A stretch of 64,000 bases of DNA, from NCBI RefSeq assembly GCF_042664895.1, contig NZ_JBHTBQ010000031.1:13479-77478 (forward strand), written 5' to 3'. The position numbers and the translations under genes were made by a program. The notes beneath the pieces are model-generated. The model made no database searches. It was not told the DNA's origin and worked only from the letters and a program-made list of their open reading frames with translations. This stretch comes from Iodobacter arcticus. Lineage in GTDB: Bacteria; Pseudomonadota; Gammaproteobacteria; Burkholderiales; Chitinibacteraceae. Of this stretch, positions 9,001 to 16,906 are shown one piece after another (within the stretch, counting starts at the first letter, position 1; the number at the start of each line of letters is the position of its first letter).

Positions 9001-10221
9001 TCAAGACAATATTGTTTCTGCTTTTTTCTCCGCATATTCCGCCAGCGTCATTTCTAATACACCTTTTAGCTCTTCATGGATGGTACTTAAGCCTGCTTCC
9101 AACCTGGCGGAGAGGGGCGTGACCATGGTTTCAAATACATCACGCAATGTGATGCGTTGCAGGCCTACTGCTAATATCCATTCGCCGTCGCGAGTTGATT
9201 CCACCCAGTTTTTTAGCGCCATTTCTTCGAGTAAAGAGTAGCTGGCGTCTAAACCTAGCTGTGTTTTACGCCGAAGTTTATCGATATGCAGTATTTCGCC
9301 CCGGCTATGCGCTTCGGCTAGAACCAGTAGCAGGCGAATGGCTTGTTCAAGGCGGGTGCCTTGATTCCCTTCCCAGCGCCACGCCGAGGCATGCCAGTAG
9401 GAAAGGCAGGCAGAAAGCACCGCTCCGCCTAAAATAATCACCCAGCTTACATATAGCCACATCAAAAAGATGGGGAAGCTGGCGAATGCGCCGTAAATCA
9501 GCTTGAACGTACCAAATTGCTGGATATACAGGCCAAATCCACGTTTCATCAGCTCTAAAGCGGCAGCCACAACAAGAGCAGAGATCAGGGCATGGCTGCG
9601 CGGTACATAGCAATTGGGGACGGCCAGATAAAGCAGGGTGAGCGAGCCCAGCATCAAGAGCATGGGGCCAAGCTTGAGCAGCATCAGGTTGAGCAGGCTG
9701 GCATCGCTATGCAAGCCCGTTTGGGCGTAGAGCCAAGAGGTGAGCGAAATACTGATGCCGATAATCAAGGGCCCCAAGGTGAGTGCTGCCCAATAAATAA
9801 TCGTTCTTTGCAGGAGTTTTCTGGGGCGTTTGATTCCCCATACTTCGTTAAATGTTTTTTCAATCGTAAAAATCAGCAGTAGCGCCGTCACCAAGAGGCC
9901 AATCATCCCCATCGCGGTAAGGCGCTCCGCATTGTCTGAAAATTGCCGCATATATACGCTAATGACTTTGCCCGATGCATCTGGCACTAAATTAGTCAGC
10001 AAGAAAATCTTAAATTTGCTGCTGTAGTCGCCAAACATGGGGAAAGCAGAAAATAGCGAGAGCGCAATCGTCAATAGGGGGATCAGTGCCAGCAGCGTGG
10101 TGTACGTCAGGCTGCCAGCCGTTTGCAAGCAGCGATCTGCCAGTAGCCTGCGGCCCACAAAACGGCAAAAGCCAAACAGACGTTGCAAAACACCGAGGTT
10201 AAATAGAGATCTAAGAGTCAC
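9001..10221 (-). CDS. YihY/virulence factor BrkB family inner-membrane protein
   Basis: Integral membrane protein of the YihY family, once misnamed RNase BN; the true role is unclear. The family signature TAGSLTYTTLLALIPLLTIA stands near the N-terminus, with six or so membrane helices over about residues 25-285. A cytoplasmic C-terminal part of about 120 residues looks winged-helix-like, as in long betaproteobacterial members. The open frame runs back to 10320, but that would overlap the wrbA start and promoter. I prefer GTG 10221, just downstream of an outward -10 sequence. No clear ribosome site supports any start, so the N-terminus is uncertain. Confidence 0.85.
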   Translation of the reverse strand: MTLRSLFNLGVLQRLFGFCRFVGRRLLADRCLQTAGSLTYTTLLALIPLLTIALSLFSAFPMFGDYSSKFKIFLLTNLVPDASGKVISVYMRQFSDNAERLTAMGMIGLLVTALLLIFTIEKTFNEVWGIKRPRKLLQRTIIYWAALTLGPLIIGISISLTSWLYAQTGLHSDASLLNLMLLKLGPMLLMLGSLTLLYLAVPNCYVPRSHALISALVVAAALELMKRGFGLYIQQFGTFKLIYGAFASFPIFLMWLYVSWVIILGGAVLSACLSYWHASAWRWEGNQGTRLEQAIRLLLVLAEAHSRGEILHIDKLRRKTQLGLDASYSLLEEMALKNWVESTRDGEWILAVGLQRITLRDVFETMVTPLSARLEAGLSTIHEELKGVLEMTLAEYAEKKAETILS

Positions 10222-10250
10222 GGTTGTGCGATTAAATGAAGGATGAGCTT

Positions 10251-10256
10251 TATAAT
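10251..10256 (+). promoter_or_regulatory. -10 element in the yihY/wrbA divergent region
   Basis: A perfect TATAAT on the plus strand, 29 bases before the wrbA ATG; its reverse reads TATTAT one base over, so both genes could use it. No good -35 is evident for either direction. Confidence 0.35.
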
Positions 10257-10284
10257 ACCGCAGCCCCACTATTTTGGAATTGTC

Positions 10285-10881
10285 ATGCCAGAGATCCTTG
10301 TTCTTTATTACAGCACACATGGTGCTACACGCCAGATGGCGCAGCTGATTGCCCGCGGTATTGAATCGGAGGGCGCGACAGCCCGCTTACGCACCGTGCC
10401 GCGTATTTCCACGGTTTGCGAGGCGATCGAAGCCAGTGTGCCAGATGCTGGAGCGCCTTATGCGGAGCTTGTGGACTTGCAAGAATGTATTGCCGTGGCG
10501 CTGGGCAGCCCTACTCGTTTTGGTAATATGGCCGCGCCCATGAAGTATTTTTGGGATGGCACGGTAGGTGATTGGTTGAAAGGCTCTTTAATCGGCAAGC
10601 CAGCTTGTGTGTTTACCAGTACCGGCTCAATGCACGGCGGCAATGAATCTACCTTGCTGACCATGATGTTGCCGCTGCTTCACCACGGCATGTTGATTGT
10701 GGGTACGCCGTATTCTGAAACCATGCTGAGCAGTACCAGCAGTGGCGGTACGCCCTATGGCCCTAGTCATGTGGCGGGGAGCGAATCTAATCAACCTTTG
10801 TCTGCAGAAGAAAAACAGCTGTGCATTGCTCAAGGTAAACGGCTGGCAAATATTGCATTAAGACTGGCGGCAGCAGAATGA
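10285..10881 (+). CDS. wrbA: NAD(P)H:quinone oxidoreductase WrbA
   Basis: Flavodoxin-like FMN enzyme that reduces quinones by two electrons, protecting against semiquinones. At 198 residues it has exactly the usual WrbA size. It shows the FMN phosphate loop YYSTHGATRQMA (about 8-19), GSPTRFGNMAAPMKYF (about 76-91) and the TGSMHGGNESTLL segment. The ATG at 10285 gives MPEILVLYYS. The upstream in-frame codon at 10243 would lie before the -10 box. It overlaps the next gene by 4 bases. Confidence 0.95.
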   Translation: MPEILVLYYSTHGATRQMAQLIARGIESEGATARLRTVPRISTVCEAIEASVPDAGAPYAELVDLQECIAVALGSPTRFGNMAAPMKYFWDGTVGDWLKGSLIGKPACVFTSTGSMHGGNESTLLTMMLPLLHHGMLIVGTPYSETMLSSTSSGGTPYGPSHVAGSESNQPLSAEEKQLCIAQGKRLANIALRLAAAE

Positions 10882-11249
10882 AAAATCAGCGTTTAATTAC
10901 GTTTTCGCATTGGCTATCTGTAGCTAGTCTTGTGGCGCTGATTGCGCTGTGTATCTCTTGGGAGCTATGGCTTGCACCAGCGAAAGAGGGCGGCTCTTGG
11001 CTGGCTTTAAAGGCGGTGCTTTTATTGCCAATGTGGATGGGGGTTTTAAAAGGCCGTCGCTATACTTATCAATGGGGATCGATGTATATCCTGATCTGGT
11101 TTGTAGAAGGCGTGATGCGGGCTTGGGGAGATCAGGGCTTGTCGCAAATCTTGGCGGGAGTAGAAGTCGCTCTAGCTACTTTGTGTTTTGCTGGCTTTGT
11201 TGCCTTTGCGTGGCTAACGCGCCCTTCATTGGGCAATGCCACGGCATAA
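10878..11249 (+). CDS. DUF2069 family membrane protein
   Basis: Small inner-membrane protein of 123 residues with four predicted helices (about 13-31, 42-57, 66-84 and 92-113). The pattern WELWLAP...LKAVLLLPMWMGVLKGRRYTYQW is typical of DUF2069, a family of unknown function usually next to wrbA in proteobacteria. It starts inside the wrbA stop (ATGA), so it is translated from the same message. A large hairpin follows. Confidence 0.85.
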   Translation: MKNQRLITFSHWLSVASLVALIALCISWELWLAPAKEGGSWLALKAVLLLPMWMGVLKGRRYTYQWGSMYILIWFVEGVMRAWGDQGLSQILAGVEVALATLCFAGFVAFAWLTRPSLGNATA

Positions 11250-11255
11250 ATACAC

Positions 11256-11304
11256 AAAGGCCAAAAACCAGAGGCTTAACTTTAGCTCTGGTTTCTGGCC
11301 TTTT
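11256..11304 (+). terminator. Terminator after wrbA-DUF2069
   Basis: Long two-part stem (AAAGGCCA and ACCAGAG pairing with CTCTGGT and TGGCCTTT), with TTTTGTTTT following on the plus strand. Confidence 0.75.
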
Positions 11305-11454
11305 GTTTTGAGTGTCTGCCCATCACAAGACTCGTGGCCCTGCTGTAGCAGATTAGGGATGGCTTGAGTGAAGCGTCCCTGACGGCTGGGCTGATTGGCC
11401 TGCCGTATCTCGGTTTTGTATTGAATTCTTTTTAAGTCAGCGTTTTGCGCAGTA

Positions 11455-13239
11455 TTAAACGGGGCCTTGTGCGTTAATACGCGTTTCTTTGTTGTGCAGC
11501 TTATTCAGCGCCGAGATATACGCTTTGGCGCTGGCGGCGATAATGTCGGTGTCTGCACCTTGTCCGTTGACGATGCGTCCCAGTTTTTCTAAACGCACGG
11601 TCACTTCACCTTGGCTATCCGTACCTTGGGTAATCGCATTCACCGAATAAAGCTGTAACTCTGCACCGCTATTGGCCATGATTTCGATGGCTTTGAATAC
11701 CGCATCCACAGGGCCGGAGCCGCTCGATTCTGCGCTTTTTTCTGTGCCGTCTTCGCTCATTACTATATGTGCGGATGGCATTTCACCTGTTTCTGAAACC
11801 ACTTTTAAGGAAGTGAGTTTAAAGTGCTCTTGCTCAATGACGACCATTTCGTCAGAAACCAGCGCATGTAAGTCTTCATCAAAAATTTCGCGCTTACGAT
11901 CGGCCAATTCTTTAAAGCGGGCAAAGGCGGCATTGAGTGCTTCTTCGCTGGATAAATCGATGCCCAATTCGTGCAGTTTGGTTTTGAACGCATTGCGGCC
12001 AGACAATTTGCCCAAAGTCAGGCGATTGGTGCTCCAGCCTACCGATTCCGCACTCATGATTTCATAGGTTTCGCGGTTTTTAAGCATGCCATCTTGGTGG
12101 ATGCCGGATTCGTGAGCAAAGGCATTCGCGCCCACAATCGCTTTATTGGGCTGCACTGGGTAGCCGGTAATGGTGGAAACCAGCTTAGAGGTCGGCACAA
12201 TTTGCACCGGATCAATGCCGGTTTCTAAATTAAACAAATCTTTACGTGTGCGCACCGCCATCACTACTTCTTCTAAGCTGGCGTTACCCGCTCGCTCGCC
12301 AAGGCCGTTGATGGTGCATTCAACTTGGCGCGCACCGGCTTGCACTGCTGCCAAAGAGTTCGCCACCGCCATGCCCAAATCGTTATGGCAGTGAGTCGAC
12401 CAAATCACCTTATTGGAATTCGGTACGCGGGCAATCAATTCACGCATTCGCTCCGCCCATACTGATGGAATGCTGTAGCCCACGGTATCTGGCACATTGA
12501 TGGTTTTTGCACCGGCCTGAATCACCGCGTCAAAAATACGGATTAAGAAATCCATGTCCGAGCGCACGGCGTCTTCGGCTGAGAACTCCACATCATCAGT
12601 GTATTCCAGAGCAATTTTGACGGCCTTTACTGCGGCATCGACCACCTGATCGGGTGTCATGCGCAATTTGTGCTCCATATGAATGGGGCTGGTCGCAATA
12701 AAAGTATGGATCCGTCCATGTTTGGCGGGCTTGATGGCTTCACCTGCGGCACGCACATCTTTTTCATTTGCGCGTGCCAAAGAACAGACGGTGGAGTGCT
12801 CGATAATGCTGGCAATGGCCTTGATGGCGTCTGCATCGCCGGGGCTGGCTGCGGCAAAGCCTGCTTCGATAATGTCTACGCCGAGTTTTTCTAGCTGGCG
12901 GGCAATGCGGATTTTCTCTTCTTTAGTCATCGAAGCGCCGGGGGACTGCTCGCCGTCGCGCAAGGTGGTGTCGAAAATATACAAACGATCGCTCATGCCA
13001 GTTCTCTCAGATGTGGGTGCTGTAGCTGAAAAGTAATACTGAATATTGAAGCTTTTGCCTTGATGAGCCGCCAGTTGCGCCAGCTTATTGGTGGCACTGA
13101 GCGGAATACTGCCGCGTTCACGCCATTTGTAGATGGCAGCGCGTGAGATGACCTCATCCGGAAACAGATTATTGAGCGCCTCACTTAATACGCTTGGTCC
13201 ACCAAAATCAGCGATTAGACGTTCAATGTCTAATTCCAC
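11455..13239 (-). CDS. leuA: 2-isopropylmalate synthase with an N-terminal helix-turn-helix domain
   Basis: Condenses acetyl-CoA with 2-oxoisovalerate, first committed step of leucine synthesis. Residues 82-594 form a complete LeuA: DTTLRDGEQSPGA, the metal-binding STHCHNDLGMAVANS, and the C-terminal leucine-feedback domain. That part alone is 513 residues, the normal full length. In front, with no stop between, lie about 81 residues unlike LeuA. VLSEALNNLF...AAIYKWRERGSIPL resembles a Cro/CI or YdaS-like helix-turn-helix. GTG 13239 is the best start: AGGAG sits 6 bases upstream and a TTGACA/TAACCT promoter ends just before. ATG 12996, with a weak GAGAGAA upstream, could give a second LeuA-only product. 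Palindromes at 13214-13234 and 13351-13371 may be its own operators. Confidence 0.93.
   Translation of the reverse strand: MELDIERLIADFGGPSVLSEALNNLFPDEVISRAAIYKWRERGSIPLSATNKLAQLAAHQGKSFNIQYYFSATAPTSERTGMSDRLYIFDTTLRDGEQSPGASMTKEEKIRIARQLEKLGVDIIEAGFAAASPGDADAIKAIASIIEHSTVCSLARANEKDVRAAGEAIKPAKHGRIHTFIATSPIHMEHKLRMTPDQVVDAAVKAVKIALEYTDDVEFSAEDAVRSDMDFLIRIFDAVIQAGAKTINVPDTVGYSIPSVWAERMRELIARVPNSNKVIWSTHCHNDLGMAVANSLAAVQAGARQVECTINGLGERAGNASLEEVVMAVRTRKDLFNLETGIDPVQIVPTSKLVSTITGYPVQPNKAIVGANAFAHESGIHQDGMLKNRETYEIMSAESVGWSTNRLTLGKLSGRNAFKTKLHELGIDLSSEEALNAAFARFKELADRKREIFDEDLHALVSDEMVVIEQEHFKLTSLKVVSETGEMPSAHIVMSEDGTEKSAESSGSGPVDAVFKAIEIMANSGAELQLYSVNAITQGTDSQGEVTVRLEKLGRIVNGQGADTDIIAASAKAYISALNKLHNKETRINAQGPV
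13214..13234. promoter_or_regulatory. Palindrome 1, candidate operator inside the leuA start region
   Basis: ATTAGAC, 7 bases, GTCTAAT. It lies over codons 2-8 of the leuA frame, downstream of the promoter. The half-sites are identical to those of the palindrome at 13351-13371. Confidence 0.5.
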
Positions 13240-13267
13240 GGCTATCTCCTCAAGGTTTATGTACTTA

Positions 13268-13296
13268 AGGTTAGCCATGGTGCGACAATGTGTCAA
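13268..13296 (-). promoter_or_regulatory. leuA promoter
   Basis: On the minus strand, a perfect TTGACA (13296-13291), a 17-bp spacer and TAACCT (13273-13268). The predicted start near 13261 leaves about 20 bases of leader before GTG 13239. It rules out the more distal ATG codons at 13278 and 13296 if this promoter is used. Confidence 0.5.
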
Positions 13297-13350
13297 ATAA
13301 TTTGTGGGTGTTATTTGTTTTTAGCGAAAAATATGTGGTTTATTGTTGAA

Positions 13351-13371
13351 AATTAGACTTAATGTCTAATT
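13351..13371. promoter_or_regulatory. Palindrome 2, candidate operator upstream of leuA
   Basis: Perfect 21-bp palindrome: AATTAGAC, TTAAT, GTCTAATT. It lies about 55 bp upstream of the -35 box and shares the ATTAGAC/GTCTAAT half-sites with palindrome 1, about 137 bp away centre to centre. Confidence 0.5.
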
Positions 13372-13386
13372 GTTGAGTGCGGCGGT

Positions 13387-13413
13387 GTAGGGTGGGCAAG
13401 TTTTAATGCCCAC
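13387..13413. repeat. GTAGGGTGGGCAAG repeat unit
   Basis: GTAGGGTGGGCAAGTTTTAA followed by TGCCCAC, forming a short hairpin. A near-identical unit is at 21882-21907. With the features at 13214-13371 and 13451-13494 it fills the 390-base gap between leuA and pssA, in which I see no gene. Confidence 0.55.
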
Positions 13414-13450
13414 GCGGGCAGCACGAAGAGTGTGAGTTGCTATTAAGTAG

Positions 13451-13494
13451 GGCGTTAATAAAGCCAAGCGTTTTTTGCTTGGCTTTATTACGCC
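13451..13494. terminator. Long hairpin downstream of pssA
   Basis: A perfect 14-bp stem TAATAAAGCCAAGC / GCTTGGCTTTATTA, extended by GGCG/CGCC with one unpaired T. The loop is T-rich on the plus strand. It lies 137 bases after the pssA stop on the minus strand and may end that transcript, though no T run follows the stem on that strand. Confidence 0.45.
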
Positions 13495-13630
13495 GCATGG
13501 TGGCAGGGGAACGCGCGGCGCAATGCGTCTGGATAAAGTCTCAGACTTATTGCTCTCTACGGTTTGTGGCATAAGATCTTAGCTTGATGCCTATAGGCGT
13601 GGGCATCGGCTTTCATCTAAGCGTTGATCG

Positions 13631-14407
13631 TTATGCCTCAGGAAGAGTATCTGTTGAATCTGCAGGCTTTAGTGGCTTAATCCAGCGATAAAGCCAATAC
13701 ACATAACCCGAGATGCCGTAGCCAATAAACACGCAAAACAGCATGAGTGGTGGCTTAGCAACGATCACCAATAAAATCAGTGTGGTAATGAGCAGGGCAA
13801 AGAAGGGCACAGTTTTGCGCATATGCAGCTCTTTAAAGCTCCAGAAGCGCACATTAGAAACCATGGATAGCCCTGCGAACAGGGTGAAGACCAAAGCCAG
13901 ATAGGGCAGTGCGCCGCTGATGGGGGTCAGCTCTTCTGCATATTCATGGCTAATCCACACCAAGCCCGCCACCATGGCCGCAGCAGCAGGCGATGGCAGG
14001 CCTTGAAACCAGCGCTTATCAACCACTTCAATATTGGCATTAAAGCGCGCCAGCCTCATTGCTGCGCCTGCACAATAGATAAATGCGGTGATCCAACCTA
14101 GCTTGCCAAAATCGCGCAACATCCATTCATAGGCGACCAGTGCCGGTGCCACACCAAAGCTCACCATATCGGACAGCGAATCAAACTGCGCACCAAATTC
14201 AGATTGCGTATGGGTTAGGCGGGCAACTCGTCCATCCAAGCCATCGAGCACCATAGCAATAAAAATAGCGACTGCGGCCTGATCAAAATTCTTATTCATC
14301 GCCTGCACAATGGCGTAAAAGCCAGCAAATAGCGCGGCAAGGGTGAATAGATTGGGCAGCAAATAGATGCCCTGACGGCGGAAGTTGATCGGGCGTTTAG
14401 CTTGCAT
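13631..14407 (-). CDS. pssA: CDP-diacylglycerol--serine O-phosphatidyltransferase
   Basis: Inner-membrane enzyme making phosphatidylserine from CDP-diacylglycerol and serine, the precursor of phosphatidylethanolamine. The CDP-alcohol phosphatidyltransferase signature is complete: DGLDGRVAR, then SEFGAQFDSLSD (residues about 55-80). Around it are several membrane helices, the first being NLFTLAALFAGFYAIVQAM. At 258 residues it has the size of the membrane (type II) class. It is divergent from psd, which decarboxylates its product. Confidence 0.94.
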   Translation of the reverse strand: MQAKRPINFRRQGIYLLPNLFTLAALFAGFYAIVQAMNKNFDQAAVAIFIAMVLDGLDGRVARLTHTQSEFGAQFDSLSDMVSFGVAPALVAYEWMLRDFGKLGWITAFIYCAGAAMRLARFNANIEVVDKRWFQGLPSPAAAAMVAGLVWISHEYAEELTPISGALPYLALVFTLFAGLSMVSNVRFWSFKELHMRKTVPFFALLITTLILLVIVAKPPLMLFCVFIGYGISGYVYWLYRWIKPLKPADSTDTLPEA

Positions 14408-14480
14408 AAATCCAGCCTTGAGACATATTGAGTTTGAATTGTAGCTGACACAGTAGCGGGTCGATAGTTCATGCGCCGTG

Positions 14481-14486
14481 TATAAT
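14481..14486 (+). promoter_or_regulatory. -10 element of psd
   Basis: Perfect TATAAT, 31 bases upstream of the GTG chosen for psd. Transcription from it would start near 14493, at or after the upstream TTG start alternative. No clear -35 box. Confidence 0.4.
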
Positions 14487-14517
14487 CTGCGCTTTGATTT
14501 ATGCTGGGGATACGCCT

Positions 14518-15357
14518 GTGTCAGAGCGCCTGTTCGTTCTATTGCAACACGTCCTACCTAAACTTGCACTCACGGCTTTGGCTGGGGCAGGTGCAAATTT
14601 AAAAGCGGGGGGTCTTAGCCAGTGGGTAATTCGTTGGTTTATTGGCAAATATAAAGTCAATATGAGCGAAGCCGCAGATGCCGATCCTGCCGCATTTGCC
14701 ACCTTTAATGAATTCTTTACCCGTGCTTTAAAGCCCGGTGCACGCCCTATTCACGCCGCGCGTTTTGTCTGCCCGGTAGATGGCAAAATAAGCCAGCTTG
14801 GGCCGATTAAACTAGAGCAAATTTTCCAAGCCAAGGGTAAGGAATTTAGTGCAACGGCGCTGCTTGGTGGCGATAGTGCGTTGGCTAAGCCCTTTATCAA
14901 TGGCAGCTTTGCCAATATCTACCTTAGCCCGCGTGATTACCACCGCATCCACATGCCTTGTGATGGCCGACTGACGCAAATGATTTACGTGCCGGGTGAG
15001 TTGTTCTCGGTAAACCCAGTGACCGCCCGTGGCGTAGATGGCTTATTCGCCCGCAATGAGCGCGTGGTCTGCATGTTTGAATCTGACTTTGGCCCCTTCG
15101 CCTTGGTACTGGTAGGGGCGACCATCGTCGGCAGCATGGCGACGGTTTGGCATGGCATTGTTAATCCGCCAAGAAGCAAGACCGTCAGAAAATGGGATTA
15201 TGCTGGCCAGGATATCCAGCTGAAAAAAGGCGAAGAAATGGGCCGCTTCCTGCTTGGCTCCACCGTAGTGATGCTGTTCCCTGAAGGCACTTGCCAGCTC
15301 AATGCCGATTGGGCTGCAGAAAAAGCGGTGCAGATGGGGGAGAAGATGGGAGATTGA
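14518..15357 (+). CDS. psd: Phosphatidylserine decarboxylase proenzyme
   Basis: Converts phosphatidylserine to phosphatidylethanolamine with a self-made pyruvoyl group. The autocleavage motif LLGSTVVMLF is near the C-terminus; cleavage before about Ser248 would give a long beta and a short alpha chain. The conserved FFTRALKPGARP and YLSPRDYHRIHMP segments are present. GTG 14518 has GGGGA 8 bases upstream and gives 279 residues. The frame is open to TTG 14494, but a TATAAT box just before that makes it unlikely. It lies head to head with pssA, whereas many betaproteobacteria carry both in one direction. Confidence 0.94.
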   Translation: MSERLFVLLQHVLPKLALTALAGAGANLKAGGLSQWVIRWFIGKYKVNMSEAADADPAAFATFNEFFTRALKPGARPIHAARFVCPVDGKISQLGPIKLEQIFQAKGKEFSATALLGGDSALAKPFINGSFANIYLSPRDYHRIHMPCDGRLTQMIYVPGELFSVNPVTARGVDGLFARNERVVCMFESDFGPFALVLVGATIVGSMATVWHGIVNPPRSKTVRKWDYAGQDIQLKKGEEMGRFLLGSTVVMLFPEGTCQLNADWAAEKAVQMGEKMGD

Positions 15358-15374
15358 TGCTTGCACTAGAAATA

Positions 15375-15401
15375 ACAAACCCGCCTCGATGGCGGGTTTG
15401 T
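15375..15401 (+). terminator. Terminator after psd
   Basis: ACAAACCCGCC / GGCGGGTTTGT, an 11-bp stem with a 5-base loop. A second small hairpin, GACCACCA / TGGTGGTC, follows at 15414-15433. Confidence 0.75.
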
Positions 15402-15549
15402 CTTGTATTAGGTGACCACCACGGATGGTGGTCAGAACTAACCTAGTGTCATTACCAGTATGGTGGCTGGAAGAGGACTTAGCCTAGGGCTGCATGCGTA
15501 GTATATCATTGAGATAGCTAATTATTCAAACATCACAAGATGATAAGCG

Positions 15550-16179
15550 ATGAACTGGAGTGAATTAGAGCGTCATTTCTCAGCGGCAAGATTGGGCCGA
15601 TATTACCGATTTTTTGGTCAAGATGCTGATAAAGCCGCTGAAGCTTATGCCCATAATTTACTTTTAGCCGAGGCGATGATACCTATGCTGAATGTGCTTG
15701 AGATTGCGCTAAGAAATGGCATCAATACCCGATTAAGCAAGCACTATGGTCGTATTGATTGGTGGGAAGCTTGGCTTGGAGCTGCGGAGTTTAATTGGCA
15801 GAATAAAGAAATTGCGAATACAAAGGCTAAATTAGCTAGAAAGAAGGACGTGCTTTCTGCCGATAAAATCGTCGCTGAATTAACGTTTGGTTTTTGGACC
15901 TCATTATTTAATACGACATTTCAAGCTATCCTCTGGAAAGATTTGCGTTTGGTGTTTCCTTGTTGCCCAAAGTCGATCCGTCAGCGTCACACTATTTCGT
16001 CCGCACTTAACCAAGCTCGAGATCTTAGGAATCGTGTATTTCATCATGAGCCACTTTTGTGGCTTGCCCCTGCACTCATTGAGCAGTACACCGCGAGTGA
16101 AGAGATTATTAGCTGGCTTGACCCTCAGCTCAGCGCTTGGGGCTGGCTAAACACGACCGAATGCGCATGGTGTGGTTAA
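15550..16179 (+). CDS. Abi_2-like protein with HEPN-type motif
   Basis: I recognise this as resembling small Abi-family (Abi_2/AbiD/F-like) proteins, some of which protect against phage. The helical N-terminal half contains MLNVLEIALRNGINTRLSKH. Near the C-terminus, LRNRVFHHEP (R160-N161 to H165/H166) fits the R-x4-6-H active-site motif of HEPN ribonucleases. No membrane helix or signal peptide; 209 residues. It stands alone with no antitoxin partner visible, in a patch of non-conserved genes inside a biosynthetic cluster. RNase or defence activity is an inference from the motif and fold resemblance. Confidence 0.6.
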   Translation: MNWSELERHFSAARLGRYYRFFGQDADKAAEAYAHNLLLAEAMIPMLNVLEIALRNGINTRLSKHYGRIDWWEAWLGAAEFNWQNKEIANTKAKLARKKDVLSADKIVAELTFGFWTSLFNTTFQAILWKDLRLVFPCCPKSIRQRHTISSALNQARDLRNRVFHHEPLLWLAPALIEQYTASEEIISWLDPQLSAWGWLNTTECAWCG

Positions 16180-16273
16180 GTGGTCCGCTTTATGGGTGAA
16201 ACATGTGGGGAATTGTTGAATTAATATGTCCGTAAATTTTAAGTTATTGATTTATTTTAACTAGGGTTTTGTC

Positions 16274-16711
16274 ATGAGTACTGATTGCTTAGAAAAGCCA
16301 AAAAAAGTTTTGAAACTGGAATGGCTGTGGTTTTTATTATTTGCTCCTCCGTTGGGTGGGGTTGTTTTTCTATTTATAATGAATGTTCATAAAATATTTG
16401 ATGGGACCGGTTTTGGAGGATCATCTCTGCCACGGGAGGAGGCTACTTCTATAGCTTATGTCTATTTGGGCATATTGATGATGTTTTATTTTCTGGGGGG
16501 ATTACCAGCTCTTCTTACGGGCATACTGGCAACCCGTTTACGCAAAGTTAAGGTAATTATCTATGTGCTTGCCCTTGGTTTTGCTGGAAGTATATTTGCT
16601 GTGGTTTGTGGCTTCTGGATTACAGACTTTCAGGGGGTGAAATTGACTATGATGACTGGTGCCATTACATCAGTTGTGATTTCGATATTTTTACGCTGGT
16701 ATACCCGTTAA
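16274..16711 (+). CDS. Hypothetical membrane protein, four predicted helices
   Basis: I do not recognise this 145-residue protein. Hydrophobic stretches suggest four membrane helices (about 17-38, 61-86, 93-116 and 122-141) joined by short loops, with a lysine-rich cytoplasmic N-terminus (KPKKVLKLEW). It begins 95 bases after the Abi-like gene on the same strand, so they might be co-transcribed, but no shared function can be claimed. The DNA around it is more AT-rich than the flanking core genes. The 195 bases that follow hold no gene. Confidence 0.55.
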   Translation: MSTDCLEKPKKVLKLEWLWFLLFAPPLGGVVFLFIMNVHKIFDGTGFGGSSLPREEATSIAYVYLGILMMFYFLGGLPALLTGILATRLRKVKVIIYVLALGFAGSIFAVVCGFWITDFQGVKLTMMTGAITSVVISIFLRWYTR

Positions 16712-16906
16712 TTTATGGGTATTTTTTTAGTTTAAGTATCTTGCGAATAATATAAAGTGTATTCCTCTGCTTTATTTATTCTGGCTTTAATTTGAAAAAT
16801 AATTACTATTTCTATATTTTTTAGTAAGCCGCTTGGACTGGAGTAGAGTCTTATCAGTCCAGCGATATCATCGTTATGGAGTACTTTGTTGATAAAAATG
16901 CCTAAG

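Noticed and set aside
13240..13296. leuA start at ATG 13278 or 13296
   Set aside because: Both fall inside the TTGACA/TAACCT promoter, and neither has a ribosome site as good as AGGAG before GTG 13239.
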